Origin: Candidatus Coatesiibacteriota bacterium
Lineage (GTDB): Bacteria; B130-G9
DNA length: 7,235 nucleotides
NCBI GenBank assembly: GCA_003647755.1
Contig: QMNL01000077.1
Span: 1 to 7,235, forward strand
Direction of reading: 5' to 3'
Shown here: positions 1 to 6,835 of the stretch, in pieces
How the letters are laid out: every line of letters starts with the position of its first letter
How positions within the stretch are numbered: the first letter of the stretch is position 1
Notes under the pieces: generated by a model
The model's input: only the letters and a program-made list of their open reading frames with translations
Databases searched by the model: none
What the model was told of the DNA's origin: nothing
Made by a program: the position numbers and the translations under genes

Positions 1-6
1 TAAGTT

Positions 7-1512
7 TTGGCTGAAGACATCTCCAACAGGCAAAGGCTCTCCGCAAGGCTTGACCAGCGCTTGACGCAGAAGTTGGCGCTTACGCCCCAGATGCGCCAGT
101 CGTTGGAAATGTTACAGATGAACATCCTGGAGTTGCAGCAGAAGATACTTGCGGAGATGACCGAGAATCCGCTGCTGGAGGAGGTCTCCGACCTTGAAGA
201 GTTGCCGGAGGAGAACGTAACGCCAAACGCTGATCCCGACGATCAATCGCTCGATGAGGTGATGTCTCTTCTGCTGAAGCGCACGTCAGACCATGGTCCT
301 GAGGAGGACGAGCCCCGTGCTCCAGTGGTCGACCACTGGCGCACGGACAGCGACATTGTGGACCCTGCAGTGTATGAGCGGACTCTATTCAAACGCGAGA
401 ATATCACCGATCATCTCATGGGCCAGCTACACCTCGCCAGGCTTTCGCCAGAGGATTTCAAGGTCGCTGAACGAATAATCGGGAATATCGATTCGGACGG
501 GTTCCTGCGCGTTCCTCTGAAGCTCATAGCAAAGAACGCGGGGGTCAGCCTCGATAAGGTCAAACAGATACTACGGCTCGTTCAGGAGTTTGACCCGCCG
601 GGGGTTGGGGCGAGGGACCTCAAGGAGTGCCTCAAGATACAGCTGCGAAGTTTGTTTGCCGAACGCGAGGTTCTGTCGGATACGTTACCGCTGTCGAAGA
701 GGCTTCGATCTTTGGTTCAAGAGGCGGTAGATAAGCATTTTGGTCTTCTAGTGGGTCACAAATATGCCGAGCTACGAAGGGCGCTAAAGATCAGCGACTC
801 TACGCTCAAGAGCATTGTTGCGCTGATTGAGACGTTGGAGCCGAGGCCAGGAAGCGCTTTCGACCTTGAGAGTGGCATTCCGGTCGTGCCCGACGTCTAT
901 GTCGTCAGACGCGGGGCGAAGTTCGTCCCTATCCTCAACGAGCAGAAGCTTCCCAGGCTCAGGATCGTGCGGAACTATCAGGACAGCCTCGGGGTTGATC
1001 ACTTGGGCCCTAAGGAGCGGGAGTTCATCCGGCAACGGGCGAGCCGAGCAAACTGGGTGGTCAAGAACATCGCCCAGTGGAAGAGGACATTGCTACGCGT
1101 GGCGGAGGTCATCGTGGACTACGAGAGCGACTTCTTTGAGAAGGGAACTTTATTCCTGAAACCGCTCAAACTGATGGACGTAGCGGAACGGCTTGACCTT
1201 CACGAGACGACCATCGGCAGAACAGTGTCCAACAAGTTCATCGACACTCCCCGGGGAGTCTTCGAGATGAAATTTTTCTTTCACCGAGGGCTTGATATGT
1301 TCACCGGGGCAACGGTATCTTCAATCACGGTGAAGCAGCTCGTCAAAGAGCTAGTTGCGAAGGAGCCACCAGATTCGCCTTACAACGACCAACAGATAGC
1401 GGACATACTTGCGGAGCGGAGAATCAAGGTATCGAGGAGAGCGATCGCAAAATATCGCGAATCGTTAGGCATTCTTCCATCACATTTGAGAAAACGTCAG
1501 TGCGATGTGTGA
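7..1512 (+). CDS. rpoN: RNA polymerase sigma-54 factor RpoN
   Basis: Alternative sigma factor that directs RNA polymerase to -24/-12 promoters and needs AAA+ enhancer-binding activators to open DNA. All family regions are visible in the 501 residues. The glutamine- and leucine-rich region I is at about 12-58 (LTQKLALTPQMRQSLEMLQ). An acidic region II follows at about 58-105. The core-binding region is at about 120-310 and includes IIGNIDSDGFL (157-167) and FDPPGVGARDL (195-205). The DNA-binding helix-turn-helix is at about 387-425 (DVAERLDLHETTIGR, then TPRGVFEMKFFF). The RpoN box is at 476-486 (SRRAIAKYRES), a slight variant of the usual ARRTVAKYRE. The TTG start at 7 is chosen because an in-frame TAA lies at 1-3 and the next in-frame ATG (91) would remove part of region I. 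Its ribosome-binding site would lie outside the window. Full length for the family; identification is secure. Confidence 0.97.
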   Translation: MAEDISNRQRLSARLDQRLTQKLALTPQMRQSLEMLQMNILELQQKILAEMTENPLLEEVSDLEELPEENVTPNADPDDQSLDEVMSLLLKRTSDHGPEEDEPRAPVVDHWRTDSDIVDPAVYERTLFKRENITDHLMGQLHLARLSPEDFKVAERIIGNIDSDGFLRVPLKLIAKNAGVSLDKVKQILRLVQEFDPPGVGARDLKECLKIQLRSLFAEREVLSDTLPLSKRLRSLVQEAVDKHFGLLVGHKYAELRRALKISDSTLKSIVALIETLEPRPGSAFDLESGIPVVPDVYVVRRGAKFVPILNEQKLPRLRIVRNYQDSLGVDHLGPKEREFIRQRASRANWVVKNIAQWKRTLLRVAEVIVDYESDFFEKGTLFLKPLKLMDVAERLDLHETTIGRTVSNKFIDTPRGVFEMKFFFHRGLDMFTGATVSSITVKQLVKELVAKEPPDSPYNDQQIADILAERRIKVSRRAIAKYRESLGILPSHLRKRQCDV

Positions 1513-1531
1513 AACCAGTTGCCTTGGACTC

Positions 1532-1549
1532 AGGAGAGTGCTTGCTCCT
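1532..1549 (+). other. Small hairpin in the rpoN-hpf intergenic gap
   Basis: AGGAG (1532-1536) can pair with CTCCT (1545-1549) around an 8-nt loop, 20 nt after the rpoN stop. No T-run follows, so it is not a canonical intrinsic terminator. The rest of the 84-nt gap (1513-1596) shows no convincing promoter. TAGTAT at about 1549-1554 resembles a -10 box, but its best partner, TTGGAC, is 19 nt upstream and a poor match. Transcriptional read-through from rpoN into hpf is plausible. Confidence 0.25.
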
Positions 1550-1596
1550 AGTATGAGGCCACTTCATTACAGAAAATAGTCCGGGAGAGTTGCGAT

Positions 1597-2151
1597 ATGA
1601 ACATCACCTTTGTCAGTCGCCACTACGAGCTTAAGAACCCTCAAAAATCCTATATCGAGAAGAAGCTACGGTCAATCCGCAAGCGTTATTTCGATAAGCG
1701 GCTTGACGTCCAGGTAGAGCTGAGGTCCGAGAAGTCTCGGCAGCGTTGCGAGCTGAACGTGCGCAGCGACAGGTTCCAAGAGCGTTTGGGCAGCGAGAGT
1801 CACGACATGCAACAGTCGATAGTCGAGGCAATTGACAAGCTTGAGATGATGCTCAGGAAACAGCACGATAAGATGGTCAACAGGAAGCGCATCGAGAAGC
1901 GAGACCTTGCCGGAGTGGCCGAGCCTTTGACATTTGCAGGCGAAACCAAAGGTGGTGGAGCCGATCCGCTGCCGGAGATCGTTGAGGTCCAGCCAACCTC
2001 CGCTAAGCCGATCTCGATTCCTGAGGCGGCCACTTTGCTGCAGGAATCGGATGACCATTTCATATCTTTCAAGGACGCAAGGGCAGACGACTTCGTAGTT
2101 CTTTACAAGCGGCAGGACGGGAAGCTCGGCCTGATCAGGCACAGCTCTTAA
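1597..2151 (+). CDS. hpf: Long-form ribosome hibernation promoting factor (HPF)
   Basis: Binds the 30S decoding region when growth slows, blocks translation and, in the long form, pairs ribosomes into inactive 100S dimers. The 184 residues divide into three parts. The S30AE/YfiA-like RNA-binding domain (1 to about 97) begins MNITFVSRHYELKNP and ends in the basic helix AIDKLEMMLRKQHDKM. A linker of low conservation covers about 100-136. The C-terminal dimerisation domain (about 137-182) carries KPISIPEAATLLQESDDHF and the closing pattern VVLYKRQDGKLGLI, typical of long HPF. The length matches long HPF rather than the roughly 95-residue short form of enterobacteria. The start is an ATG with GGGAGAG (1583-1589) 7 nt upstream. 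The gene lies between rpoN and the PTS genes, a common position for it in many Gram-negative bacteria. Confidence 0.94.
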   Translation: MNITFVSRHYELKNPQKSYIEKKLRSIRKRYFDKRLDVQVELRSEKSRQRCELNVRSDRFQERLGSESHDMQQSIVEAIDKLEMMLRKQHDKMVNRKRIEKRDLAGVAEPLTFAGETKGGGADPLPEIVEVQPTSAKPISIPEAATLLQESDDHFISFKDARADDFVVLYKRQDGKLGLIRHSS

Positions 2152-2186
2152 GGACGGAAAGGCCTGTTGAAAAGTGAGCTTGGTCG

Positions 2187-2206
2187 GTGCCGGCGCTATT
2201 CGGCAC
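2187..2206 (+). other. Hairpin in the leader of the PTS operon
   Basis: GTGCCG (2187-2192) pairs perfectly with CGGCAC (2201-2206) around an 8-nt loop, with a possible extra G-T pair outside. It lies in the 86-nt gap between hpf and the EIIA gene, 20 nt before that gene's ribosome-binding site. A C/T-rich run rather than a T-run follows, so it is not a classical terminator. It could be a processing or stability element. No sigma-54 -24/-12 motif with correct spacing was found in this gap. Confidence 0.35.
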
Positions 2207-2237
2207 TCTCCTCTCAGCAGAACTATGAGGCGATCGA

Positions 2238-2654
2238 ATGATCGGAGTGCTCATAGCCTCGCATGGGGCGCTCGCGATGGAGCTACAGAAAACAGCGGAG
2301 AAGATCATTGGCCCCCAACCGCAGGTGGCCACCCTCAGCACTAGCGGACACCCGCGGAAGCAGCTGCGGGACGACGTGGAGCGACTGATCGCTTCGCTTG
2401 ACTCAGGCGACGGCGTTCTCGTTATGGTTGACAGCCCCGGGGGCACACCGGCGAACATCTGCCTTGAGGCGGCACGTGGGAAGGATAAGGTCGAGGTTTT
2501 GGCCGGCGTCAATCTTCCAATGCTCATGTGCCTCATAGATAGAAAGGACCAAGAGACGGTTCATTCACTTGCTCAGAGTGCTGTTTCTGCAGGCAAAGCT
2601 ACGATAATGAACCTGACAGAGACCATTAACGGTAACGGAACCAAGGATGGCTAA
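2238..2654 (+). CDS. PTS mannose-family EIIA component
   Basis: Cytoplasmic EIIA domain of the mannose/sorbose (ManX-like) PTS family. It accepts phosphate from HPr on a histidine and passes it to EIIB. The 138-residue protein starts MIGVLIASHGALA, where His9 aligns with the family's phosphorylated histidine. VDSPGGTPAN (64-73) is the conserved Asp-x-x-Gly-Gly-(Ser/Thr)-Pro-x-Asn motif, with Asp65 matching the active-site aspartate. AGVNLPML (89-96) is a further family signature. The length is normal for a free-standing EIIA. The start ATG follows GAGG (2227-2230) by 7 nt. The stop overlaps the EIIB start by 8 nt, indicating coupled translation. In related clusters this subunit is sometimes present without EIIBCD and then works only in regulation; here the full permease follows. 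Confidence 0.95.
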   Translation: MIGVLIASHGALAMELQKTAEKIIGPQPQVATLSTSGHPRKQLRDDVERLIASLDSGDGVLVMVDSPGGTPANICLEAARGKDKVEVLAGVNLPMLMCLIDRKDQETVHSLAQSAVSAGKATIMNLTETINGNGTKDG

Positions 2655-3180
2655 AAAGTGGGAAAGTCAATTGAGCATCGAGCTTGTTCGACTTGATGAT
2701 AGACTCATCCACGGACAAGTCGTGGCCGGATGGGTCAAGGTTCTCTCATGCACTAAAATAGTCGTCGTTGACGACGAGGTGGCCAGTGATCCGTTTGAGG
2801 AGAACCTCATGCGGATGGCAGTGCCTGAAGGCATCGATGTAGAGATCTTCGCGGCTGCCGACTGTAACGGCCTTTATCAGCAACTCGACAGATCGCCCCA
2901 AAAAACCATCCTACTATTCGCTAGCGTGGCGGACATACTGCAGCTGTTCTCGCAGGGGAAGCTTCCATTGTCCAAGCTGAACATCGGCGGCGTTGCCTTC
3001 GCCGAGGGCCGGGAGCAACTTACAGAGTCGCTCTTCCTCTCCGAGGAGGAGATCGCGATGCTGGCGAAGATAGCTAACGCCGGCGTCTACGTGGAGGTCC
3101 GTCCAACACCATTCGATAAGGCAATTGACTTCCACGAGCTCCTGAAGGTCAGGGACGCTAGGCGACTCGCGGAGGGTTGA
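2647..3180 (+). CDS. PTS mannose/sorbose-family EIIB component
   Basis: Cytoplasmic EIIB that takes phosphate from EIIA and passes it to the sugar during transport. The signature LVRLDDRLIHGQVVAGW places the phosphorylated residue at His22. Further family features are VVVDDEVASDPFEENLMRMA (39-58) and the C-terminal VEVRPTPFDKAIDF. From the ATG at 2647 the protein is 177 residues and overlaps the EIIA stop (ATGGCTAA). Family members usually begin only about 6-8 residues before the LVRLDDR motif, so a TTG at 2671 (giving 169 residues, starting MSIELVRLDDR) is a reasonable alternative, with GGGAAAG (2660-2666) just upstream. The identity is secure and the exact start is not. The stop is 3 nt before the EIIC start. 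Confidence 0.94.
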   Translation: MAKKWESQLSIELVRLDDRLIHGQVVAGWVKVLSCTKIVVVDDEVASDPFEENLMRMAVPEGIDVEIFAAADCNGLYQQLDRSPQKTILLFASVADILQLFSQGKLPLSKLNIGGVAFAEGREQLTESLFLSEEEIAMLAKIANAGVYVEVRPTPFDKAIDFHELLKVRDARRLAEG

Positions 3181-3183
3181 GCG

Positions 3184-3984
3184 ATGACAGTTCCTTTCGT
3201 AAAGTTGGCAGTCCTGATGAGCGCGGCTGGCGCGCTGATCTCGCTGGATGAGAACGTCATGTTCCGGGGGATGTTTGCTCAACCTATCGCCTGCGGCTCC
3301 ATCTTGGGCCTATTGATGGGAGACCTGCGGCACGGTGTAGCCGTGGGGGCGATACTGCAACTGCTGTGGCTGTTCGACGTGCCGGCCGGAGGCTTCATAA
3401 GTATCGACTACACATCGTGCACCGCCGTTTCCACCATCCTGATGGCCGTCTCGCTAAGATCGGGCATGCCCCAGAGGGCCGCCTATGTCCTTGCGCTTCC
3501 GGCGTTTATCCTCCTGGGGCTTCTTGTCGGAGCACTCTCATCCCGCCTGATGAGGCGCCTGCGAAAGTTCAACGAGACGCTGGTCCAGAGGACCATCGCA
3601 GGCCTCGAAAGAGGGAAGCTGTCGGCCGTAACCACCAATAATCTCATGGGGCTGTTGTTGGCGTTCTGCCAGACCTTCGCTCTGCTTGTGGCAGCGACTG
3701 TAGGGGGCGGGATGCTGTTGGTCCCGTCGCTTATTAGGATCGCACCCGCCATTCATGGAACATGCCCGTGGCTTGCAGTGGGCCTCTTGGCGGCTGGCAT
3801 TGGGGTAGGGCTTCGCTCCCTAGGAGAGCACCGTAGCCTGTTATTCTCCTTTATATCGATGGCGGCGGCATTCATAATGATACGACTCAAGATCCTGGCG
3901 CCGTCTCTTGTGGGCGCCCCGGTCATCCTGAGCTGTCTGCTCATCTTCCTCCTGTGGCAAGGGCTGAGACCAAATGAAAAATAG
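3184..3984 (+). CDS. PTS mannose/sorbose-family EIIC membrane component
   Basis: Inner-membrane subunit that with EIID forms the sugar channel of a mannose-class PTS. The 266 residues are strongly hydrophobic, with likely membrane-embedded stretches around 5-19, 35-63, 72-91, 99-118, 154-184, 194-210, 217-234 and 241-259. The N-terminal half has the EIIC pattern RGMFAQPIACGSILGLLMGD followed by HGVAVGAILQLLWL (50-63). A charged cytoplasmic-type loop lies at about 121-147 (RLMRRLRKFNETLVQR). The length is typical. The start ATG has a strong GGAGGG (3171-3176) 7 nt upstream, inside the end of the EIIB gene. The 3' end overlaps the EIID start by 11 nt. The substrate cannot be deduced from the sequence. 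Confidence 0.93.
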   Translation: MTVPFVKLAVLMSAAGALISLDENVMFRGMFAQPIACGSILGLLMGDLRHGVAVGAILQLLWLFDVPAGGFISIDYTSCTAVSTILMAVSLRSGMPQRAAYVLALPAFILLGLLVGALSSRLMRRLRKFNETLVQRTIAGLERGKLSAVTTNNLMGLLLAFCQTFALLVAATVGGGMLLVPSLIRIAPAIHGTCPWLAVGLLAAGIGVGLRSLGEHRSLLFSFISMAAAFIMIRLKILAPSLVGAPVILSCLLIFLLWQGLRPNEK

Positions 3985-4753
3985 CCCCCAGCCGCCCAGG
4001 ATTCCTCGACGCGTTCGCATCTCAATGGCCCTGCGATCATTTCTCATTGAATCCGCCTGGAACAACAGGGGCAAGCAGAACCTGGGTTTCTGCTTCTCGA
4101 TCTTGCCAGCGCTGAAGACTCTTTACTCGGGCAACGAACTACTTGAGGCGGCCAAGAGGCATCTTTCGGTCTTCAATACCAACCCGTGCTTTTCCGGCCT
4201 AGTGGCTGGGATGGTCGTGGAGCAGGAGGCCCGTGAGCAAGGGGGAAAGACTCTAGACGGGCCAAAAATGCTCCGCATGAAATCCACCCTGGGCAGCTCG
4301 TTCGGCGCTATCGGGGATGATCTCATGTGGCTGTCATTAAAGCCCTTCTTGGCAGTCTTGGCGGTTCTGTTGTTCCTACTTGGGCACGAATGGGCCTTTC
4401 TGTGGCTGGTGGTGCCATTTTCGCTGGCAAACGTCATCCTTCGCTTCAGGGGTGTCGAGCTCGGCTTAAGAGGCGCCCCAGCTGTCAGCCGTTACTTTGA
4501 GAGAACAACTCCAAAACACGCATCCGCTGCCCTGAAGCGGGCAACATCCGTATTACTCGGCGCTGTCGCCGGAGTCCTGCTCTCATGGAACCACAGCTCG
4601 TTTGCAGAGTGCAACATCCATTGGTTCAGTTTCATATCTGTTTTGCCAATTATCGTTGTTTGTTTTATTCTTCGGTCTAGGAACGTCTCCTCGGGGAAAA
4701 TCGGGGCTGTCATCTGCGGCCTGATTCTCATTGGGATTCTGCTAACTGTATGA
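3974..4753 (+). CDS. PTS mannose/sorbose-family EIID membrane component
   Basis: Second membrane subunit of the mannose-class PTS permease. The N-terminal signature RSFLIESAWNNRGKQNLGFC (21-40) and ILPALKTLY (43-51) match the EIID family. FNTNPCFSGLVAGMVVEQEA (67-86) and LGSSFGAIGDDLMWLSLKP (106-124) are two further conserved blocks. Hydrophobic segments at about 123-157, 190-204, 217-233 and 241-259 are consistent with the C-terminal membrane part. At 259 residues it is near full family length. The ATG at 3974 overlaps the end of the EIIC gene by 11 nt and has only a weak purine stretch (GGCTGAG, 3962-3968). The in-frame ATG at codon 18 (4025) is an alternative start that still keeps the conserved RSFLIESAW block. 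Confidence 0.93.
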   Translation: MKNSPQPPRIPRRVRISMALRSFLIESAWNNRGKQNLGFCFSILPALKTLYSGNELLEAAKRHLSVFNTNPCFSGLVAGMVVEQEAREQGGKTLDGPKMLRMKSTLGSSFGAIGDDLMWLSLKPFLAVLAVLLFLLGHEWAFLWLVVPFSLANVILRFRGVELGLRGAPAVSRYFERTTPKHASAALKRATSVLLGAVAGVLLSWNHSSFAECNIHWFSFISVLPIIVVCFILRSRNVSSGKIGAVICGLILIGILLTV

Positions 4754-4778
4754 TCAACGCCACTAGTGAGCTCTTCTG

Positions 4779-5060
4779 ATGCGTGAGGAACAAGTAACGA
4801 TCAAGGACGAGTTCGGGATGCACTTGAGGTCGATTATGTCCCTCGTGGAGGTGGCCAAGTCGTTCAAATCGGAGATAGTGGTGCAGTTCGGCGATGAGAT
4901 CGCTGACGGGAAAAGTCCCTGGGCACTTCTCGCACTAGGCATTATCGCCGGTAGCAAAATAACGCTCCGTGCGGAAGGCGATGATGAGAACGAGGCCATG
5001 GCGAAACTGCTGCAACTGGCCGAAAACAACTTCATCCGGCCAGAGGAGTCGCCCAGATGA
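4779..5060 (+). CDS. PTS phosphocarrier protein HPr
   Basis: Small phosphocarrier that takes phosphate from Enzyme I and gives it to EIIA. The 93-residue protein has the active-site histidine at 15 and the conserved Arg17 within GMHLRSIMSL. It also keeps Ser46 in ADGKSPWALLALGI, the residue phosphorylated by HPr kinase in other bacteria. The end, ITLRAEGDDENEAMAKLLQL, is typical. Neighbours of the active site are unusual: Leu16 and Ser18 replace the common Ala and Pro/Ala, and Pro47-Trp48 replace the usual Ile-Met after Ser46. The start ATG follows a weak AGTGAG (4765-4770), 25 nt after the EIID stop. The stop overlaps the Enzyme I start as ATGA. The family call is sure; regulation through Ser46 is inferred. 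Confidence 0.94.
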   Translation: MREEQVTIKDEFGMHLRSIMSLVEVAKSFKSEIVVQFGDEIADGKSPWALLALGIIAGSKITLRAEGDDENEAMAKLLQLAENNFIRPEESPR

Positions 5061-6820
5061 GGCGGGTTTTCACCGGGATCAATGCCTCGCCGGGGATAGC
5101 GATCGGCCGGGCGTTCATACTTAGCAGAACTCTCCAGCGAGTTGAGCGAAAAACCATTCCGGAGAAGCGTGTCCCCAAACAAGTTAAGGCATTCCTCTCA
5201 GCCATCAAAAAATCCATGAAAGAGATCGAGACCATCAGAGCGAGGCTGGGCGCCGACAAGGCTAAAGAGCTCTCCACGGTCTTGGACACACACATCATGC
5301 TTCTGCAGGACGATGCCCTCCGCAACGATGTCATCAAGATCATCGAGGAACAGAAGGTTACCGCCTCGTGGGCGGTCTCGGAGCACGTGGGCCGATTCAA
5401 CAAAATGCTCGCTAACTTGGGCGGCGAGTATCTATCCACCCGGGTGGCAGACCTGAACGATATTAAGAATCGGATTCTCCGAAATCTCGGTCCAGGCGGT
5501 GGAATATGCTGCCTAGACGAGGCTCCAGAAGGCTCAGTTGTGGTGGCACAGGATATCAACCCATCGGAGGCAGTGCAGATAAATACGGCGCGGATAGTGG
5601 GCTTTGTAACGGAGCTCGGCAGCAAGACGTCTCACTCAGCGATAATCGCAAAGGCGCACGAAATACCCGCCGTTGTCGGCGCCACAGGCGTGCTCCAAAA
5701 CGTCAAACAGGGAACCAGAATGATTGTCGATGGGATTGACGGCAAGGTGATCCTCTCGCCAACCCGGAAACAGCTGGCCGAATATGAGAACAAGCGACAG
5801 TCCTACAAATACTACGTTATAGAGCTGCTCTCTGCCGCCGATCTACCGGCCGAGAGCAGGGACGGCTTTAGGCTCGCGATCGAGGCCAACATCGAATCGC
5901 CGGCGGACGTGAAGACCGCTCTCAGGCACGGAGCCGCCGGCATCGGCCTTTATAGAACCGAGTATCTCTTCATACGCGAAGGACGCATCCCCACTCAGGA
6001 GGAGCATCTCGCAAGCTACAAACAGGTCGCGGAGGAGATCGCTCCACATTCGGCAACAATCAGAACAATCGACATCGGCGGCGAGAAGCTTGTTGATGCG
6101 GTCGAAATGCCCCCGCAGCGGAATCCGGCACTCGGCCTCCGCGCGATACGCCTCTGTTTCTCACGTCGGGAGATATTCAAAAACCAGATTAAAGGAATAC
6201 TCAGAGCAGGCTTGCATGGAAACCTCAAGATCATGTTCCCAATGATAAGCGGCATCGAGGAGCTCAAAAAGGGCAAGGCGATAATCGAGGAGTGCAAGAA
6301 AGAACTCAGAAAAGCACATGTAGATTTCAACGCCGATATGGAAGTTGGCATCATGATCGAGATACCCTCAGCCGCGCTAACCGCCGACATTCTCGCACCA
6401 GAGTGCGATTTCTTCAGCATAGGGACGAATGATCTCATTCAATACTCCATTGCTATAGACAGAGCTAACGAAGAGGTCGCATACCTGTACAACCCCCTGC
6501 ATCCGGCAGTCCTCAGAACCATCAAGATGGTCGTCGAGGCCGGCCACCGTCACAAAGTCCGCGTCGGCGTATGTGGCGAGATGGCGGGCGAGCCGCTCTA
6601 CGCACTCATGCTCATGGGCCTCGGCGTCGATGAACTGAGCATGAACCCTGTCGCCATCCCAGCCGTAAAAAAAGTCATCAGGAGCTCTCGACTATGCGAA
6701 TCCCTTAAAATAGCCAGTAAAGCGCTCGGCTTCCAAACTGCGGACGAGATCGAAGCTTACATCTACAACGTGATGTCCAAGCGCTACCCGCAGGAAATCG
6801 CCACCTCGCTCTTCTTCTGA
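5057..6820 (+). CDS. ptsI: Phosphoenolpyruvate-protein phosphotransferase (PTS Enzyme I)
   Basis: First enzyme of the PTS: it phosphorylates itself from phosphoenolpyruvate and passes the phosphate to HPr. The 587 residues hold all domains. The N-terminal part starts with TGINASPGIAIGRAF (6-20), with the helical HPr-binding region at about 35-145. The swivelling phosphohistidine domain has GSKTSHSAIIAKA, placing the active histidine at His193. The C-terminal PEP-binding barrel has GIGLYRTEYLF (295-305), RTIDIGGEK (336-344), NPALGLRAIR (356-365), FPMISGIEEL, GIMIEIPSAA with Glu435, FFSIGTNDLIQY with Asn458-Asp459, Arg469, and GVCGEMAG with catalytic Cys506. No key residue is missing and the length is normal. 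The start overlaps the HPr stop (ATGA), with AGAGGAG (5042-5048) 8 nt upstream. It is the last gene of the PTS operon, and a hairpin overlaps its stop codon. Confidence 0.97.
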   Translation: MRRVFTGINASPGIAIGRAFILSRTLQRVERKTIPEKRVPKQVKAFLSAIKKSMKEIETIRARLGADKAKELSTVLDTHIMLLQDDALRNDVIKIIEEQKVTASWAVSEHVGRFNKMLANLGGEYLSTRVADLNDIKNRILRNLGPGGGICCLDEAPEGSVVVAQDINPSEAVQINTARIVGFVTELGSKTSHSAIIAKAHEIPAVVGATGVLQNVKQGTRMIVDGIDGKVILSPTRKQLAEYENKRQSYKYYVIELLSAADLPAESRDGFRLAIEANIESPADVKTALRHGAAGIGLYRTEYLFIREGRIPTQEEHLASYKQVAEEIAPHSATIRTIDIGGEKLVDAVEMPPQRNPALGLRAIRLCFSRREIFKNQIKGILRAGLHGNLKIMFPMISGIEELKKGKAIIEECKKELRKAHVDFNADMEVGIMIEIPSAALTADILAPECDFFSIGTNDLIQYSIAIDRANEEVAYLYNPLHPAVLRTIKMVVEAGHRHKVRVGVCGEMAGEPLYALMLMGLGVDELSMNPVAIPAVKKVIRSSRLCESLKIASKALGFQTADEIEAYIYNVMSKRYPQEIATSLFF

Positions 6821-6835
6821 GTGCCCACGGCACTC
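6819..6835 (+). terminator. Hairpin overlapping the ptsI stop codon (possible 3' end of operon)
   Basis: GAGTGCC (6819-6825) and GGCACTC (6829-6835) form a perfect 7-bp stem with a 3-nt loop, starting within the TGA stop. No T-run follows on either strand, so it does not fit a standard intrinsic terminator. It may mark the 3' end of the PTS mRNA by stabilising it or aiding termination. Confidence 0.4.

Noticed and set aside
1672..2142. Minus-strand 156-codon open frame
   Set aside because: It is antisense to hpf, whose two domains are clear; no independent coding evidence.
1513..2237. Possible sigma-54 promoters (GG-N10-GC) before hpf or EIIA
   Set aside because: Near-matches exist at about 1533-1545 and 2182-2196, but the GG to GC spacing is 9, 11 or 12 instead of 10, and the flanking consensus is poor.
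5032..5625. Minus-strand 197-codon open frame
   Set aside because: It lies entirely opposite HPr and Enzyme I, both of which have complete family motifs; the composition is that of a shadow frame.
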